A DNA stretch of 64,000 nt from Lachnospiraceae bacterium (GTDB lineage Bacteria; Bacillota; Clostridia; Lachnospirales; Lachnospiraceae): the NCBI GenBank assembly GCA_949383255.1, contig CASJPF010000019.1, positions 1-64,000 of the forward strand, read 5' to 3'. Made by a program: the position numbers and the translations under genes. How positions within the stretch are numbered: position 1 is the first letter of the stretch; each line of letters starts with the position of its first letter. The notes beneath the pieces were generated by a model. It made no database searches. It was given only the letters and a program-made list of their open reading frames with translations, and was not told the origin of the DNA. Below are positions 51,053-60,259 of the stretch, piece after piece.

Positions 51053-53503
51053 CTACAGTTCTACTTTATCCAGATGCCAGATCTCATCTACATACTGCTG
51101 AATCGTTCTATCAGAAGTAAACTTGCCAACCTTTGCGGTATTGAGCATTGCACTTCTTGCCCATCCAGCCTTATCCTTGTAAGCCTTCTCCACTCGCTTC
51201 TGCGCATCTGCATACGAATGAAAATCTTTTAAGATAAAGTAACGGTCTGCCTTATCTGTATCCAATGTATTTAAAAGTGAATTGTACAGGCTTCGGAAAA
51301 GCTCTCTATCCTCTGCAAAAGTGCCGTCTACAAGCTGGTCTACAACCTTTCTAATCTCAGCGTCCCTATTGTAGACATCCATTGGATTATAGCCGCCGTT
51401 GTTCTCAAAATTAATCACCTCATCCGAACTCAGACCAAAGATAAATGCGTTCTCGTTGCCCACTTCCTCGACAATCTCCACATTTGCGCCATCCATTGTG
51501 CCAAGTGTCAACGCACCATTCAACATAAACTTCATGTTGCCAGTACCACTTGCTTCTTTTGACGCAGTAGAAATCTGCTCTGAGAGATCCGCAGCAGCAA
51601 AAATTAACTCTGCGTTGGAAACTCTATAATTCTCAATAAACACAACTTTAATCCGGTCCTTGACAATTGGGTCATTGTTCACCTTGTCTGCCACTGCATT
51701 AATCAACTTAATGGTGAGCTTCGCGTTCTTGTAACCCGCCGCTGCCTTCGCGCCAAAAATAAATGTCCTTGGATAAAATTCCATATTTGGATTTGCCTTC
51801 ATTTCATTATATAGATACATCACATGAAGGATATTGAGTAACTGCCGCTTGTACTCGTGCAGTCTCTTAACCTGCACATCAAAAATGGAATCCGGATCAA
51901 CTGTAATCCCATTGTGCTCCTTAATATATTTTGCCAGACGTATTTTATTCTTATGCTTAATCTCCATAAACTCTTTCTGCGCCACAGGATCATCCACATA
52001 TTTTATAAGCCCGCCGATCACAGGAAGGTCCACAATCCAATCCTCGCCCACCTTTTCTGTAACCCAGTCTGCAAGCAGCGGATTTCCATGCAACAGGAAG
52101 CGTCTCTGTGTAATACCATTTGTTTTATTATTAAATTTCTGCGGGAACATCTCATAGAAATCTTTTAACTCTTGATTCTTTAAAATCTCTGTATGAAGCT
52201 TCGCCACACCATTCACACTGTAGCCGGCAACGATAGCCAAATGCGCCATCTTTACTTGCCCATCTGCTATAATTGCCATCTTTTTAATCTTATCTGCTGG
52301 TTCTGGATATCTGTTTACAATTTCCATAAGGAATCTACGATTGATTTCCTCCACAATCTGATAGATTCTCGGAAGCAGTCTCTGGAACAAATCTACAGGC
52401 CACTTTTCAAGCGCTTCCGCCATAATGGTATGGTTTGTGTATGCGCAGGTTTTTGTTGTAATCTCCCATGCCTCATCCCACTCCAAGTGGAAATCATCTA
52501 ACAGAATCCGCATCAACTCTGCAATCGCTACTGTTGGATGTGTATCATTAAGCTGGAAAGTAACCTTCTCGTAAAATTTATGAATATCCTCATGCTTGGA
52601 CATATATTTTTCAATTGCTGTCTGCACAGAAGCAGAGATAAAGAAATACTGCTGTTTTAGGCGGAGTTCCTTACCAGAAATATGATTGTCATTTGGATAG
52701 AGCACTTCCACAATATTTCTTGCGAGATTGGTCTGCTCTACTGCCTTCTGATAATCGCCCTTGTCAAAAGAATCCAGACTAAAGCAATCCATTGGCTCTG
52801 CATCCCAGATTCTAAGCGTATTGACAATACCATTTCCATATCCGACAACTGGAAGGTCATATGGAATTGCCTTAACAGACTGATAATTTTCCTGATACCA
52901 AATCAGTCTGCCATTCTCCTCTCTGCACGCTACATTGCCGCCAAATTTAATTACCTTTGTGTATTCTGGACGACGCAGCTCAAACGGATTGCCGTCACGA
53001 AGCCAATCATCAGGAACTTCACGTTGAAAACCATCGCGAATTTCCTGCTTAAACATACCATAATGATAGCGAATACCACAACCATATGCTGAATATCCAA
53101 GCGTCGCAAGTGAGTCAAGAAAACATGCGGCAAGACGTCCTAAACCACCATTTCCAAGCGCTGCATCCGGCTCTTGGTCCTCAATCACATTAATGTCGAG
53201 ACCAAGTTCCTCAAGCGCTTCAGAAAACTCCTTGTACGCCATCAAATTAATCATATTATTTCCAAGTGCACGTCCCATTAAAAATTCCATCGACATATAA
53301 TAAACTGTCTTGGGGTCCTTCTCCTCATAAGCTGCCTGTGTCTTGAGCCAGTGATCTACAATGGCATCCTTCACAGCATATGCAACCGCTTGAAAAATCT
53401 GCTGATCTGTAGCCTCCTCCAAAGTTTTTCTGTACAATGTCTTTACATTGTACAAAACGCTTCTCTTAAACATTTCTTTGTCAATTATTGGCTTTTTTGG
53501 CAT
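51053..53503 (-). CDS. glgP: Glycogen/maltodextrin phosphorylase
   Basis: 816 residues, the normal length. Landmarks are YYMSMEFLMGRALGNN, ALGNGGLGRLAACFLDSLATL, FQLNDTHPTVAIAELMR, and the pyridoxal-phosphate lysine region EASGTGNMKFMLNGALTLGTMDGANVEI. It phosphorolyses alpha-1,4-glucans to glucose 1-phosphate in the cytoplasm. AAGGAGAGG lies before the ATG, with an extended -10 promoter upstream and a terminator downstream. Single-gene unit. Confidence 0.96.
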   Translation of the reverse strand: MPKKPIIDKEMFKRSVLYNVKTLYRKTLEEATDQQIFQAVAYAVKDAIVDHWLKTQAAYEEKDPKTVYYMSMEFLMGRALGNNMINLMAYKEFSEALEELGLDINVIEDQEPDAALGNGGLGRLAACFLDSLATLGYSAYGCGIRYHYGMFKQEIRDGFQREVPDDWLRDGNPFELRRPEYTKVIKFGGNVACREENGRLIWYQENYQSVKAIPYDLPVVGYGNGIVNTLRIWDAEPMDCFSLDSFDKGDYQKAVEQTNLARNIVEVLYPNDNHISGKELRLKQQYFFISASVQTAIEKYMSKHEDIHKFYEKVTFQLNDTHPTVAIAELMRILLDDFHLEWDEAWEITTKTCAYTNHTIMAEALEKWPVDLFQRLLPRIYQIVEEINRRFLMEIVNRYPEPADKIKKMAIIADGQVKMAHLAIVAGYSVNGVAKLHTEILKNQELKDFYEMFPQKFNNKTNGITQRRFLLHGNPLLADWVTEKVGEDWIVDLPVIGGLIKYVDDPVAQKEFMEIKHKNKIRLAKYIKEHNGITVDPDSIFDVQVKRLHEYKRQLLNILHVMYLYNEMKANPNMEFYPRTFIFGAKAAAGYKNAKLTIKLINAVADKVNNDPIVKDRIKVVFIENYRVSNAELIFAAADLSEQISTASKEASGTGNMKFMLNGALTLGTMDGANVEIVEEVGNENAFIFGLSSDEVINFENNGGYNPMDVYNRDAEIRKVVDQLVDGTFAEDRELFRSLYNSLLNTLDTDKADRYFILKDFHSYADAQKRVEKAYKDKAGWARSAMLNTAKVGKFTSDRTIQQYVDEIWHLDKVEL

Positions 53504-53613
53504 TTTTTACCTCTCCTTTTACCTTGTGCCCGCTTCTTAAAAGTATATAACTCCAAGGATTCTGAACACGTAATTTTTGCTGTTCTTCAAAGATTTTGCT
53601 TTTAGTCTTCCTA

Positions 53614-53622
53614 ATTATAGCA
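53614..53622 (-). promoter_or_regulatory. Extended -10 promoter element for glgP
   Basis: On the minus strand TGCTATAAT, a TGn-extended consensus -10, about 110 bases before the start; the -35 is weak. Confidence 0.5.
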
Positions 53623-53645
53623 CACAATATCAAATCTTGAAACAA

Positions 53646-54875
53646 TTAATTCACAAAAAACATGTTTTTATTGTTTTCACGTTCTTGTCTTTTTTGCTCT
53701 AATTGTTCCTGTTCCAATTTTTCTTTTTCTGTTTCTTCTGCCTTTTCTTTTTCTGCTTCCTCGACATCTTCTGATTCAGCAGGTGCTTCATTGCGTTTGT
53801 CAATTGCCTCCTGCACTCTTTGTTCTAGCTCCTTTGATGCCTTGTCAAGGGTGCTCTGCGCCACCTCATTTTGTGCAGCGTCCACCCCTGTTTGCAAAAT
53901 AGTCTGCTTTGCCTGTTTTACGCCATCAAGCGGACTGGTTTGAATATGTTTTAAATCCAATTCCCGCGCATCTTTGGTCTCCTGAATCCCGCTGCTTCGC
54001 AGATGCATTATTTCGTCATAATTTGACATTAACATTCCTTTGGCCGTCTCCATATGGCCGGATATCAGTTCTTGTCTTTCCTCTGCACTAAGCCCTTCTC
54101 TTCCTGCTGCCTCCTTTGCCAAGTCAAGCTCTGCTTGTATCTCTTGCATCATTTCATTTGCTTTGGCTATCTTATTATAACCGTCAGCTCTTAGCGCATC
54201 AATGGTTCCTTTTGCCTGTAGCTCACGTTTTGCCGCCGTAGCACCAAGCATTGTCGCTGCTTGTGAAATCTCGTCACCAATTCCTCCTGGTTTGTGTTCT
54301 GTATCGTCTGTTGCAGATGCTTCTTTAGCACTGCTGCCAGATATCTCATCCTCATCTTCTTGTTCCTCTAAACTTTTTAGCAAAAGATAAAGATCCGCAT
54401 TTTTTTGGTCAATCTCCTCCTGCTCCTTTGAGGCAGCAGCACTGCCAGCAGCATCCTCTGCCCGCTGTTTATTTTCCTGATCTTGGCGCGCCTTTAAGTC
54501 CAACAGCCGTTGTAGCGCATCTTGCTTCTTTGAAATTGTTTCCTCATCCTCGCCAGACGCATAGGAATTTCTGATAGAATCCATTAAACCCGATATCTCA
54601 TCTAACATATTGGAAGATTCCTTCTTGTCTGTCTCTGCCTGTTGCTGCTCCCGCATCAGCAGTCTCCCTGCACTGGCCGCCATGGAGCTTCTCGGAGTTT
54701 CCTGTGTGGATTCTTTGCTCAATTTCTTACCCTCGTGCGATATTGTCACCTTACATTGCGGACCAAATATATCTGGCATTTTAAGATGATGTTGACTCTT
54801 TTCTTGCATCCAAGTCATTGAATAATTTGTTCCTACTTGAAACCTTCTGTAATTGTCTAACCCGCCAATCTGCAT
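53646..54875 (-). CDS. Large acidic coiled-coil protein of unknown function
   Basis: 409 residues from the ATG at 54875 behind AGAGGT (the track start at 54902 is further upstream). After a 40-residue N-terminus (MQIGGLDNYRRFQVGTNYSMTWMQ) the protein is nearly all charged helix with low-complexity E/K/Q/A segments, e.g. residues 75-200 and the tail EEAEKEKAEETEKEKLEQ. No membrane segment, signal peptide or enzyme motif. A structural or scaffold role is possible. I do not recognise a family. Confidence 0.6.
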   Translation of the reverse strand: MQIGGLDNYRRFQVGTNYSMTWMQEKSQHHLKMPDIFGPQCKVTISHEGKKLSKESTQETPRSSMAASAGRLLMREQQQAETDKKESSNMLDEISGLMDSIRNSYASGEDEETISKKQDALQRLLDLKARQDQENKQRAEDAAGSAAASKEQEEIDQKNADLYLLLKSLEEQEDEDEISGSSAKEASATDDTEHKPGGIGDEISQAATMLGATAAKRELQAKGTIDALRADGYNKIAKANEMMQEIQAELDLAKEAAGREGLSAEERQELISGHMETAKGMLMSNYDEIMHLRSSGIQETKDARELDLKHIQTSPLDGVKQAKQTILQTGVDAAQNEVAQSTLDKASKELEQRVQEAIDKRNEAPAESEDVEEAEKEKAEETEKEKLEQEQLEQKRQERENNKNMFFVN

Positions 54876-55065
54876 ATACTTACCTCTCAATTCTATTCGC
54901 ATATTTTTATTCTCCCGAAATCATTTTGCCTTATATTACACTGCTTTCAAGAGTTCCTAACTTATAGACTTTTGGTGTCTATGATTATTATATCGACTAT
55001 TTTCATCATCTATGTTACCATCATATTCTATGGAAAACATAAATTCTATGCGCATTTACGTAATA

Positions 55066-56550
55066 TTAATGCTCAAAAGCCTTACCTCTTTCATGCAAAA
55101 GCCCCATTTTCAGTTCGTAATAATCTGGCGTCATATCCATATAATGTACATGTGGATTGATAAATCGTTGTTCTTCCTCCCAGATTTCTTCCTCAAGCTG
55201 CTTTTTTACATATGCTCGAATTTCTTCCAGTGTTGGCAGCTCATAAACGAGTTTACCATTCTCAAATATTTTTACCTGAAGCGGCTTTGCAGTACAATTT
55301 GTGAATTTTAGATTTCTCCAAGGCATTTTGGGGTCCACAAATCGAAATGCACTGCTCATATCAATCTCCTCATCCGCCTTTGCAATCAAATCCGCCTTTG
55401 CCTTTCCATTCTGGTCGTAAATGCGATACACTTTCTTCAAACCAGGATTTGTAATCTTTTCTACTGTGCCAGAAATCTTAATCCGCGGTGTAAACACCCC
55501 ATTTTCCTCAACTGCCGCTATCTTGTAGACCGCACCGAGCAGTGCCAGTGTATCATCAGAATAATCGCTGGTTGCTCCTGTAATCAACCGCTCGCCAACC
55601 CCGTAACTGTCAATGCATGCTTTCTGTATATTTAAGGAAGAAATCGTATGCTCATCCAGACTGTTTGACACAATAATTTTACAGTCCGTCAAGCCTTCGC
55701 TATCCAGCATTTTGCGAACCTTTGATGACTGGTAAGCCAAATCTCCACTGTCAATACGAACGCCTTTCAGCCGTTTTCCCATAGGTTCTAATATCTCGTG
55801 TGCCACGCGAATTGCATTGGGAATACCAGATTGTATTGTATCATATGTGTCAACCAAAAGCATTGTATTGTCAGGATAATTCACAGCATAATTCTTAAAT
55901 GCCTCAAATTCATCCTTGTAGTACATAACCCAGCTATGTGCCATTGTCCCGCTGACAGGAATTCCGAACATCTGTCCAGCAAGCACGGTCGCCGTTCCAG
56001 CGGCACCGCCAATATAAGAGGCGCGCGCGCCGTACACTGCGGCATCCATATTGTGTGCACGCCTTGCGCCAAAATCCGACACAATTTTCCCCTCTGCTGC
56101 TCTCACAATACGAGCGGTCTTTGTCGCAACCAAAGATTGATGATTAATCTGCGCCAGTATCGCTGTCTCCACAAGCTGCGCATCAATTAACGGTGCAACT
56201 ACAGTGATGACTGGCTCATTTGGATACATAATTGTTCCTTCTGGAAATGCATAGATATCACCATGAAACTGAAAGGCTCTCAGATAATCTAAAAACGCAT
56301 CCGTAAATGTATGAAGCGAACGCAGATACGCCACATCTTCTTCGGAAAAGTGCAGGTTTTCCACATACTCCACAATCTGTTCAAGTCCCGCAAAAATGGT
56401 AAATCCCCCTCTATCTGGATTTTTCCTGTAAAATACATCAAACGCTACGCGCGCCTCTGTATCCCCATCATTAAAATAACCGTTTGCCATAGTCAATTCA
56501 TACAAATCCATAATCATGGACAAATTCCTTTTATCTGCCTGCTTCATCAT
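55066..56550 (-). CDS. pncB: Nicotinate phosphoribosyltransferase
   Basis: 494 residues. MIMDLYELTMANGYF near the N-terminus, then FDVFYRKNPDRGGFTIFAGLEQ, DFGARRAHNMDAAVYGARASYIGGAAGTATVLAG, GTMAHSWVMYY, VDTYDT, and RIDSGDLAYQSSKVRKMLD are hallmark segments. It converts nicotinate and PRPP to nicotinate mononucleotide in NAD salvage. AAAGGAT precedes the start; ATG codons at 56550 and 56547 are alternatives. Confidence 0.95.
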   Translation of the reverse strand: MMKQADKRNLSMIMDLYELTMANGYFNDGDTEARVAFDVFYRKNPDRGGFTIFAGLEQIVEYVENLHFSEEDVAYLRSLHTFTDAFLDYLRAFQFHGDIYAFPEGTIMYPNEPVITVVAPLIDAQLVETAILAQINHQSLVATKTARIVRAAEGKIVSDFGARRAHNMDAAVYGARASYIGGAAGTATVLAGQMFGIPVSGTMAHSWVMYYKDEFEAFKNYAVNYPDNTMLLVDTYDTIQSGIPNAIRVAHEILEPMGKRLKGVRIDSGDLAYQSSKVRKMLDSEGLTDCKIIVSNSLDEHTISSLNIQKACIDSYGVGERLITGATSDYSDDTLALLGAVYKIAAVEENGVFTPRIKISGTVEKITNPGLKKVYRIYDQNGKAKADLIAKADEEIDMSSAFRFVDPKMPWRNLKFTNCTAKPLQVKIFENGKLVYELPTLEEIRAYVKKQLEEEIWEEEQRFINPHVHYMDMTPDYYELKMGLLHERGKAFEH

Positions 56551-56673
56551 ATCAGTGTATCCTTTCTATCATAAAACCACTCTTTAAAAGCCACTCTTTC
56601 ACTGTATAGTATATACAGATTATACCAACTCTTTTTTGTATATTCAATCCAACTTTTTAAGATATGGCAGTTC

Positions 56674-56748
56674 CTTGTAACAGTTCAGCCTTCGGCTTCC
56701 TGTTACAAGCATCAAGCCATACAAAACCACTTCGTGGTGGCTTGATGC
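56674..56748. repeat. Two tandem hairpins between the radical SAM and pncB genes
   Basis: CTTGTAACAG/CTGTTACAAG with an inner AGCC/GGCT (56674-56709), then GCATCAAGCC/GGCTTGATGC with an inner ACCAC/GTGGT (56709-56748). They lie just past the stop of the minus-strand radical SAM gene. Without a U-tract, they may be a repeat or a stabilising 3' structure. Confidence 0.65.
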
Positions 56749-56763
56749 ATCTCAATCACTGCG

Positions 56764-58203
56764 TTATTTCACAGACTTTGCAGTAAATGCAAAGTCCTGA
56801 GGCAACTGTAGCAATTCCTTCTTTAAATCTGCTCGAATACTCATGTGCCAAAAATACTCTCCCAAGAACAACAGTTTGTGCAGTGCATCCTCGCGCAGTA
56901 GTGCCTCTACTAATCTAGGGAAAGAATAAATTTTTTTACTTGCCTTTATATGTTCTAACTGAAGTTCATATGGTGTCATCTGTTCTGGTCTATGCACTGT
57001 ATTGCCATTGTACCTGCTCCAATCTCGGTGAAGCAGTCTGTCCTTATGACTTTCATAGACAGGCGTTCCAGGCACAAAATACATACACTGAATCAGCGCC
57101 CCCTTAATATGATTCTCAATCACAAAATCTGCCAGTTTATCTCCCACACCTACAGTATGATTATCCGCCCCCAATATAAACAGCCCGCGGACACTAAGTC
57201 CATGGCGCTGAATATTTTGAATGGATTCTATAATCTTCTCCCTGCTGCTTTTTTTGTGATACAATGCAAAAGATGCATCATCAATAAATTCAACCCCCAT
57301 AGCCAGTTCCACAAAACCAGCCTTTTTCAGCAAAACCAGCATTTCATTGTCCAGCCCTACCTCCCAGCGTGCCTGCACCGTAAAATGGTATTTTATTCCA
57401 CTGTCAATAATTTTCTGCAATACTTCCATTGCCCAACTTCGGTCTGCAAAAAAATTATCATCCGTTATCCACAATGCTTTTAAGAGCCTATGATGTCCTT
57501 CCTCTTGAAATGCAATAGTTCGACGAATATCCTCCAACACATTCTCTGGTGTTCTCGTCCGAACCCGTCGCCCAAAATGACGCACAAGCGCACAATAATC
57601 ACAATTGTGAGGACATCCTCTCGATGCATGTACCTGTCCCCACAGAGTATTATGTCCAGCCATTTTCTTATAATGATACACTAAATTTTTATCTGGTATT
57701 GTCTCAAAATGCTCTGGTGGCCTTCGCTCTCCAGTATGTACTAACTTTCCGTCTCTTACATAAGCCACACCTGGAAATGTTGGTGTCTCTTTTTTTCTTA
57801 CAGCCTCCACCATCTCCAAAATTGACTCGTCCCCTTCGCCCAGAAGAACATAATCACAGTATTTTACTGCCTCCTTGTAATTCATAGAAGCATGGAGACC
57901 ACCCATCACAATAATGGCGTTGCTCTTTTTCTTAAAATAGCGCGCTAACTTGTAACCTCGTATGGCATTAAATGTAAATATACCTATAAAAATAATATCC
58001 GCATCTATAATATCATCTATCACTAATCGGGAAATAGATTCGCTGTACATCATAGTGTCTGGAACTTTTTCCTTCACAATTGTGGCTAGAGTGTTTAAAC
58101 CAACAGAAGGTGTCCTAATATATCTGTCATACACAAAATAATTTAACAGTGTAGGTTTATATGGTCTGTTTCCTGGTTCTATAAATCGTATTTTCATCAT
58201 CAT
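56764..58203 (-). CDS. B12-binding-domain radical SAM protein
   Basis: 479 residues. The N-terminal half (about 1-180) has a cobalamin-binding Rossmann-like fold (PSVGLNTLATIVKEKVPD, DADIIFIGIFTFNAIRGYKLARYFKKK, VMGGLHASMNYKEA, VLLGEGDESI), lacking the DxHxxG histidine motif. The radical SAM core follows: HASRGCPHNCDYCALV with CxxxCxxC near residue 200, WITDDNFF, and GVEFIDDASFALYHKKSSREKI. This is the B12-dependent radical SAM type used for methylations or rearrangements. Substrate unknown. AGGGGGA precedes the ATG. Confidence 0.88.
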   Translation of the reverse strand: MMMKIRFIEPGNRPYKPTLLNYFVYDRYIRTPSVGLNTLATIVKEKVPDTMMYSESISRLVIDDIIDADIIFIGIFTFNAIRGYKLARYFKKKSNAIIVMGGLHASMNYKEAVKYCDYVLLGEGDESILEMVEAVRKKETPTFPGVAYVRDGKLVHTGERRPPEHFETIPDKNLVYHYKKMAGHNTLWGQVHASRGCPHNCDYCALVRHFGRRVRTRTPENVLEDIRRTIAFQEEGHHRLLKALWITDDNFFADRSWAMEVLQKIIDSGIKYHFTVQARWEVGLDNEMLVLLKKAGFVELAMGVEFIDDASFALYHKKSSREKIIESIQNIQRHGLSVRGLFILGADNHTVGVGDKLADFVIENHIKGALIQCMYFVPGTPVYESHKDRLLHRDWSRYNGNTVHRPEQMTPYELQLEHIKASKKIYSFPRLVEALLREDALHKLLFLGEYFWHMSIRADLKKELLQLPQDFAFTAKSVK

Positions 58204-58338
58204 TTTCCCCCTGTATATAAAATATAGCCGCTCGCAGGCTATAGAATTAAATCGATTATACCACCGTGATGACAGTTTTTGAATACTTTATTCTCTTAAA
58301 TCTCTGCAAATTCATATATCGCCCCCTCATTTCTCAAT

Positions 58339-58392
58339 CATGTTCTCACGGAATGCGCAGCACATGCGCATTCCTGACTTGTGAAAAGTAAC
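58339..58392. repeat. Partial palindromic element related to 2478-2554
   Basis: CATGTTCTCACGGAATGCGCA and TGCGCATTCCTGAC match the 2.5-kb copy. The right end GTGAAAAGTAAC is of the GTTAC...TTCAC family; no left end is visible, so it is truncated or degenerate. Confidence 0.5.
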
Positions 58393-58530
58393 TATAGAGT
58401 TACTTTAACCACCAAACTACCCAATGACAAATATAATAAAGTGCGTTATAATAAAAACAGCACTATTGTTTGTCGGTCGCCTTTTCTGTTACGAAGCAGC
58501 TTTGCTGAACCATATTCTATAATATAGAAA

Positions 58531-58841
58531 CTATTTCTGTTACAATTCACACCCACGCCAGATTTCGTATTCATTTATGATGATTTGGCGTGAATTGCAA
58601 CAATTGATGCACACAAAATGCCACAAGGCGTTACTGTTCAGACAGGACTTAGCATTTACTGCTAAGTCCGTGAGAAAACGTACTGGTTGTAAGTAAAAAT
58701 CCATTTGCGAAGCAAATTTTGCATGGATTTTTACCTGTTGCTGGAACGGAGTGAACAGTAACCACAAGGCAGGCATTTTTGCGCCGGCTCCGACACCATG
58801 CAGCAAGTGCATGGTGCGGGTGTGAAAAGTAACCTATTTCT
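58531..58841. mobile_element. Outer MITE-like element with exact 8-bp target duplication
   Basis: Element 58539-58833 has ends GTTACAATTCACACCC and GGGTGTGAAAAGTAAC (16 bases, 14 complementary). It is flanked on both sides by CTATTTCT (58531-58538 and 58834-58841), an exact 8-bp direct repeat. No coding capacity. A second element is inserted inside it at 58630. Confidence 0.8.
58622..58770. mobile_element. Inner MITE-like element with exact 8-bp target duplication
   Basis: Element 58630-58762 has perfect 11-base ends GTTACTGTTCA/TGAACAGTAAC and is flanked by CACAAGGC on both sides (58622-58629, 58763-58770). It contains hairpins GGACTTAGCA/TGCTAAGTCC and GTAAAAATCCAT/ATGGATTTTTAC. Removing it with one CACAAGGC restores an AAAATGCC/GGCATTTT hairpin in the outer element. 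Confidence 0.82.
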
Positions 58842-58881
58842 GACCACAAAACAAGAATAAAAGAAAGTCGAGGTTTTACAG

Positions 58882-60183
58882 ATGTTAAGAAACAAAGATA
58901 TACTAGAACTAAAAAAACGCTTTAAAAAAGAGTCCTGCACAATCACAAGAATGTGCGGTTGCTATGTGGATGCCAACAAAAACAAAGTTTTAGAGTTAAA
59001 TGAAAATTTCCTCAACTTAGAGGATGAAGAATTTTTCAAATATCTCGATATTGCAAAGAAAACCCTTTCTGGCACAATTGGAAATAACCTGCTGGAGTTG
59101 CACTTTGCAAGCGAGGAGGAAGAACCTGGCGGAAAGCAACAATATCTGCTGGGACTGCGCGAGAGTGGACTGAAAAATCCAGAACTTTTAGAGCATCTCT
59201 ATGACAGAATTATTGAAAATTATGACGCTGTAGGCAATTATTTGATTCTAGTCTTTCATGATGTATATGATGTTATCACCAAGACAAGCGATGACTTAAA
59301 AATTGATGAGTCTGAGGAAGTATTTACTTACCTTTTATGCGCTATTTGCCCGGTAAATCTATCCAAACCGGGTCTTGGCTACCGCGCTGACTTAAATCGT
59401 ATTGGTATTCGTATACAGGATTGGGTAGTTGCCGCACCGGATGTCGGTTTCCTGTTCCCTTCTTTTATAGAGCGCTCAACAGATATCCATTCCCTTACAT
59501 ACTATGTGCGTGACGCCAAGGATTCCCACCGTGACTTTATTGAAGTTGCGCTTGGCTGCAGTGCAAAACGGACCGCCACAGAAGAACAAAATACATTTAA
59601 TAGTATTGTAAAAACCGCCATTGCCCCCATTATTGAAAACAGCGACGATATGCTCCTTGAGATCCATGAGAAATTAAACGACATTGCCGAAGATCACGAA
59701 ACAGCAATGGAAGACTTAGTGATCGTGGAACCAGAAGAATTTACACTCACGACTGAAATTATTAAGGAAGTGTTTACAGACAGCAAGATTCCCGATGCAG
59801 CAGTGATGCAAATTCAAGACCATTTTACAGAAGAATTTAGTGACAAGCCCCCTATTGTACGAAACTTGGTCAATGAAAAGGCAATTGAGAAAAAGAATAA
59901 AGAAAAGAAAGAGATGAAACTTCTTGAGGAGGTTGCCTCCCTTCGACAGGAACTCAAAGACACGCAACAGGAAAATGCAGAGAAAACAGAACAGATTAAG
60001 ACACTTGTTAACATGGAAGCTCCTCTCGATCCAGAAGAAGCCAAAAGCTGGTCTGAAATCTTTTTGCGCATGAAACCCGACAAGGCGGATCAGGTAAAAT
60101 ATGAGACTATAGATGGTCAAAAATATCTTATGATTCCCATGGAAGAAGATGAACATATTAACTTAAATGGAGTGGAACAATAA
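58882..60183 (+). CDS. DUF4317 family protein
   Basis: 433 residues. The opening NKDILELKKRFKKESCTITRMCGCYVDANK, KTLSGTIGNNLLEL, NYLILVFHDVYDV and VFTYLLCAICPV follow the DUF4317 family, widespread in Lachnospiraceae and without known function. A coiled coil spans about 335-375 and there is no membrane segment. The ribosome site is weak (GAGGTTTTACAG before the ATG). The nested MITE lies directly upstream, between position 58841 and the start, so its promoter may have been affected. Confidence 0.85.
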   Translation: MLRNKDILELKKRFKKESCTITRMCGCYVDANKNKVLELNENFLNLEDEEFFKYLDIAKKTLSGTIGNNLLELHFASEEEEPGGKQQYLLGLRESGLKNPELLEHLYDRIIENYDAVGNYLILVFHDVYDVITKTSDDLKIDESEEVFTYLLCAICPVNLSKPGLGYRADLNRIGIRIQDWVVAAPDVGFLFPSFIERSTDIHSLTYYVRDAKDSHRDFIEVALGCSAKRTATEEQNTFNSIVKTAIAPIIENSDDMLLEIHEKLNDIAEDHETAMEDLVIVEPEEFTLTTEIIKEVFTDSKIPDAAVMQIQDHFTEEFSDKPPIVRNLVNEKAIEKKNKEKKEMKLLEEVASLRQELKDTQQENAEKTEQIKTLVNMEAPLDPEEAKSWSEIFLRMKPDKADQVKYETIDGQKYLMIPMEEDEHINLNGVEQ

Positions 60184-60200
60184 AGCCTACGCTATTAAAG

Positions 60201-60246
60201 AATCAGAAAGAAATAACCAATTATCCAGCGTTATCTCTTTCTGATT
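60201..60246. terminator. Bidirectional terminator between convergent genes
   Basis: AATCAGAAAGA(A)ATAAC/GTTAT(C)TCTTTCTGATT, located between the stop of the DUF4317 gene and the stop of the hydrolase gene. Confidence 0.7.
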
Positions 60247-60259
60247 CCTACTTCGTACT

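Larger units (their letters stand above)
58204..58881. other. 678-base intergenic region dominated by palindromic elements
   Basis: Contains TATAGCC/GGCTATA (58223-58243), GGAATGCGCA/TGCGCATTCC (58350-58374, sharing its core with 2478-2554) and the nested MITE-like pair 58531-58841. The track ORFs at 58540-58946 are produced by the repeats. No gene supported. Confidence 0.7.

Noticed and set aside
58540-58946. Three ORFs of 66-90 codons upstream of the DUF4317 gene
   Set aside because: They fall within the nested palindromic elements and lack ribosome sites.
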